The notes beneath the pieces were generated by a model. The model searched no databases and was not told the origin of the DNA. It saw nothing but the letters and a program-made list of their open reading frames with translations. Positions 61,543 through 64,000 of a DNA stretch of 64,000 nt are shown here, in pieces; positions within the stretch are counted from its first letter, which is position 1, and each line of letters opens with the position of its first letter. The stretch comes from Caulobacteraceae bacterium (lineage in GTDB: Bacteria; Pseudomonadota; Alphaproteobacteria; Caulobacterales; Caulobacteraceae). Made by a program: the position numbers and the translations under genes. Where the stretch lies: the NCBI GenBank assembly GCA_947441065.1, contig CANESI010000013.1:1-64000 (forward strand), in the 5' to 3' direction.

Positions 61543-62583
61543 TCAGACCTTTGGATTTAGCATCCGGAACAACAGGGCTGAAGCCACCGAAAGGGCCAAG
61601 AGGCCGGTAATGCCAATCGCCCAAGCCCTTGCCAGTGTTTGTGGGTTTTGCCGCACGGCCACATCGGTATCCGTAGCCAAGCTGACCGCAAAACCGATAG
61701 CCGCCAGAGCGCCCAGGGCAATCAGACCCAAAATGGCCAAGTGCCCGTAGTCGAGTTTGGGCACCGCGCCCTTGCGCTTGGACCTCGAGGCAGATTTGGA
61801 CGGAGCGGCGCGGCGAGCCACCGAGGGCGTCGCTGGAAAGAGGATCGTTTCATCGAGTGCGGGCTCTGACGGCGAGATCGCGTCGGACAGGGCCTCTGAT
61901 TGAGGCTCAGGCGTCAGCTCGGCAACCAATTGCATCTGCGCGGGCTCCTCGGCCTCCGCGACGGTCGGCGCGACCTCGGCAATCTCCTCGGCTTCGATCA
62001 CGACCTGATCACCTGTGCTGTCATGGGACAGGCACGGTGCGTCCGCATAGGGCACGACCAGACGGCTTGGCACCGGGACCCAACCGCCTTCTGGCTTGAG
62101 GAAAAGCGCCTTCTCCATCGCCCGGCGGCGGATCAGGCCATCGACCTCTTGCGACTGTCCGGCAACCGTGGCGTGACACCACTGCTCCATCGCGGTTGCA
62201 GCTTCGAGCAGGGCACCGGCATTGATCAGACGCAGGACCGCCGAGCCCTTAAAGGCGTCCAATCCGATATTGTAGACAAAGCTCCCCAAGGCATCAATCT
62301 GGTTTGAATTCAACGGTGTATAGACGAGACCTGAAAGGGCTTCTGAAATGACATTCAAATCGAAGCGCAACAGTAGGTCCGCTTGGGCGCGGGTGACTAT
62401 TGAGGTTCTTTTGGTCGAGGCAACATGGCCATAGCCCACGGCCCAGCGCCCATCCCCCAGCGGCGCGGCGCGGGCTTTAAACCCCTCCAGCAGCTTGATC
62501 TGCGCGATAGTCTCGCTGGAGATCTGGTAGGACGAAACCATAGAAACCGATGACCCAATATGAAACAGGCCCTGCTGGGCCAC
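61543..62583 (-). CDS. spmX: SpmX homologue: GH24 lysozyme-like domain, acidic/Pro linker, two C-terminal TM segments (start probably MVSSYQIS, downstream of ORF start)
   Basis: IKLLEGFKARAAPLGDGRWAVGYGHVA; YTPLNSNQIDALGSFVYNIGLDAFKGSAVLRLINAGALLEAATAMEQW; LIRRRAMEKALFLKP; acidic linker; two C-terminal hydrophobic helices. Confidence 0.85.
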   Translation of the reverse strand: MAQQGLFHIGSSVSMVSSYQISSETIAQIKLLEGFKARAAPLGDGRWAVGYGHVASTKRTSIVTRAQADLLLRFDLNVISEALSGLVYTPLNSNQIDALGSFVYNIGLDAFKGSAVLRLINAGALLEAATAMEQWCHATVAGQSQEVDGLIRRRAMEKALFLKPEGGWVPVPSRLVVPYADAPCLSHDSTGDQVVIEAEEIAEVAPTVAEAEEPAQMQLVAELTPEPQSEALSDAISPSEPALDETILFPATPSVARRAAPSKSASRSKRKGAVPKLDYGHLAILGLIALGALAAIGFAVSLATDTDVAVRQNPQTLARAWAIGITGLLALSVASALLFRMLNPKV

Positions 62584-62609
62584 TCAAGAAGCAGCAAGTG
62601 CCATGCCGA

Positions 62610-64000
62610 CTAAAGCAGGATGAGAACGGCGAGCCCTAAGAAGCTGAAAAATCCGACCACATCGGTGACCGTCGTCACAAAGACGGTGGATGACACCGCA
62701 GGGTCATAGCCTAGGCGCTCGAGGGTCAGGGGCACCAGAATCCCCGCCAAGGACGCGGCGAGAAGATTGATAACCATGGCCATCCCGATGACCAGACCCA
62801 AGAGCGGATCATGGAACCAGAAGGTCACGACCGCTCCAACGCACAGGGCAAAGGCTCCCCCATTGAGCAAACCCACGGCAATTTCGCGCCAAATGGTCCG
62901 CAACATATTGACCGACGACAGTTCCCTGGTCGCGAGCGCACGCACAGCCACCGTCAGGGTCTGGGTTCCGGCATTGCCCCCCATCGAGGCGACAATGGGC
63001 ATCAGGACGGCCAAGGCCACCAGTTGCGAAATGGCGCCGCTAAATGCGGAAATGACGCTGGAGGCGAGAACCGCCGTCCCCAGATTGATCAAGAGCCACC
63101 AGAACCGCGATTTGGTGACATCCAGAACCGTCGCGTCACGGCCCGTCTCGGTCACACCGGCAAGGGCCAGAAGGTCTTCCTGGCTCTCTTCCTGAATAAC
63201 GCCAACAATGTCATCGACGGTGATCTGACCGACAAGGCGCCCGCCCGGATCGGTCACGGGGGCCGAGATCAGGTGGTACTTGTCGAAAATATAGGCCACC
63301 TCTTCCTGGTCCATCTCGACGGTGATTTCGGTCACCGGCTCCATGATCAGTTCCAGCGGCGTATCGCGGTTGGATTTGAGCAGAACACTCACCGGCACCG
63401 CGCCCAGAGGCGCGTAGGACGGGTCCACGACATAGATGTCAAAGAACAGATCCGGCAAATCATCGGCAGATCTGCGAATATGGTCAATGGTTTGGCCGAC
63501 GGTCCAGAACTGCGGCGCGGCCATGACCTCGCGCTGCATCAGTCGCCCAGCGCTCTCCTCCCCATAGGCCAGCGAGGTCTGGATACTGGTTCGGTCGGCC
63601 TCGGACATGGCCGCGAGCACTTCGTCGCGCTTATCGTCTTCGAGGTCTTCTACGAGGTCGGCGGCGTCGTCGGAGTCCAGTTCCTCCAAGGCGCGCACCA
63701 GGGCGGCCGGGGCAACCTTCTCCAGCACATCCTCACGGATATGATAGTCGAGCTCAGAGAGGATCTCGGCCAAGGCCTCGGGCGCAATGAAGGCCAAGAG
63801 CTCATAGCGATATTCGGCGGACAAGAAGCCCATCAGGTCGGCAACGTCGGCAGGACGCAGGGCATCGATCAGTTCGCGCAGCCTTACCGCGTCCCCGCGA
63901 TCGGCCGCTTCAACCACCATGTCGATATAGGCTGGGTTTAGGGCATAGTCGTCGCCCAAGGCCAGATCTTCGAGATCCTCAGCCCGATTGTGCCCTTGAC
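62610..64000 (-). CDS. mgtE: Magnesium transporter MgtE (5' end beyond window)
   Basis: MgtE N domain, CBS pair, C-terminal TM domain (MPIVASMGGNAGTQTLTVAVRALAT); frame stays open upstream (QGHNRAEDLEDLALGDDYALNP). Confidence 0.95.
   Translation of the reverse strand, partial: QGHNRAEDLEDLALGDDYALNPAYIDMVVEAADRGDAVRLRELIDALRPADVADLMGFLSAEYRYELLAFIAPEALAEILSELDYHIREDVLEKVAPAALVRALEELDSDDAADLVEDLEDDKRDEVLAAMSEADRTSIQTSLAYGEESAGRLMQREVMAAPQFWTVGQTIDHIRRSADDLPDLFFDIYVVDPSYAPLGAVPVSVLLKSNRDTPLELIMEPVTEITVEMDQEEVAYIFDKYHLISAPVTDPGGRLVGQITVDDIVGVIQEESQEDLLALAGVTETGRDATVLDVTKSRFWWLLINLGTAVLASSVISAFSGAISQLVALAVLMPIVASMGGNAGTQTLTVAVRALATRELSSVNMLRTIWREIAVGLLNGGAFALCVGAVVTFWFHDPLLGLVIGMAMVINLLAASLAGILVPLTLERLGYDPAVSSTVFVTTVTDVVGFFSFLGLAVLILL

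Noticed and set aside
62811-63941. 376-aa ORF antisense to mgtE
   Set aside because: Same shadow-ORF effect; the sense strand encodes unmistakable MgtE
1-64000. Prophage, genomic island, secretion system, toxin-antitoxin or defence locus
   Set aside because: No integrase, transposase, phage structural, tRNA-associated or defence genes seen; the SpmX lysozyme domain is a fixed co-opted gene rather than a prophage remnant

Overview
The window is a gene-dense, GC-rich, chromosomal segment of housekeeping genes from an alphaproteobacterium. Caulobacterales affinity is inferred from hdaA-ppk-ppx synteny, a SpmX-type protein, and the rpoZ-spoT-pyrE-pdxJ-acpS-lepB-rnc-era-recO block. I recognise about 55 protein-coding genes, running from the 3' part of rne at the left edge to mgtE at the right edge. 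I see no prophage, IS element, CRISPR array, rRNA operon or clear tRNA. The most interesting items are: (1) a small transcription unit at about 60167-60315, with a 14-16 nt perfect complement to the 16S rRNA 3' tail, a 20-codon ORF, mutually exclusive hairpins and a strong terminator; (2) a 964-aa full-length NrdJ-like protein (class II ribonucleotide reductase) that has lost the catalytic motifs but keeps the TSCPD and Zn-ribbon regions; (3) a SpmX homologue, i.e. a co-opted phage lysozyme with further active-site decay; (4) five dense clusters of palindromic intergenic repeats, all in gaps between convergent genes, while other convergent pairs end directly on a shared CTAG; (5) a perfect 10-bp inverted repeat that loops out the GGAG and ends on the start codon of a GT2 glycosyltransferase gene divergent from a TetR gene; (6) a MacA-like adaptor with an inserted Gly-rich, LTxxQ Spy/CpxP-like segment. 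All family calls come from reading the translations; no database search was run.
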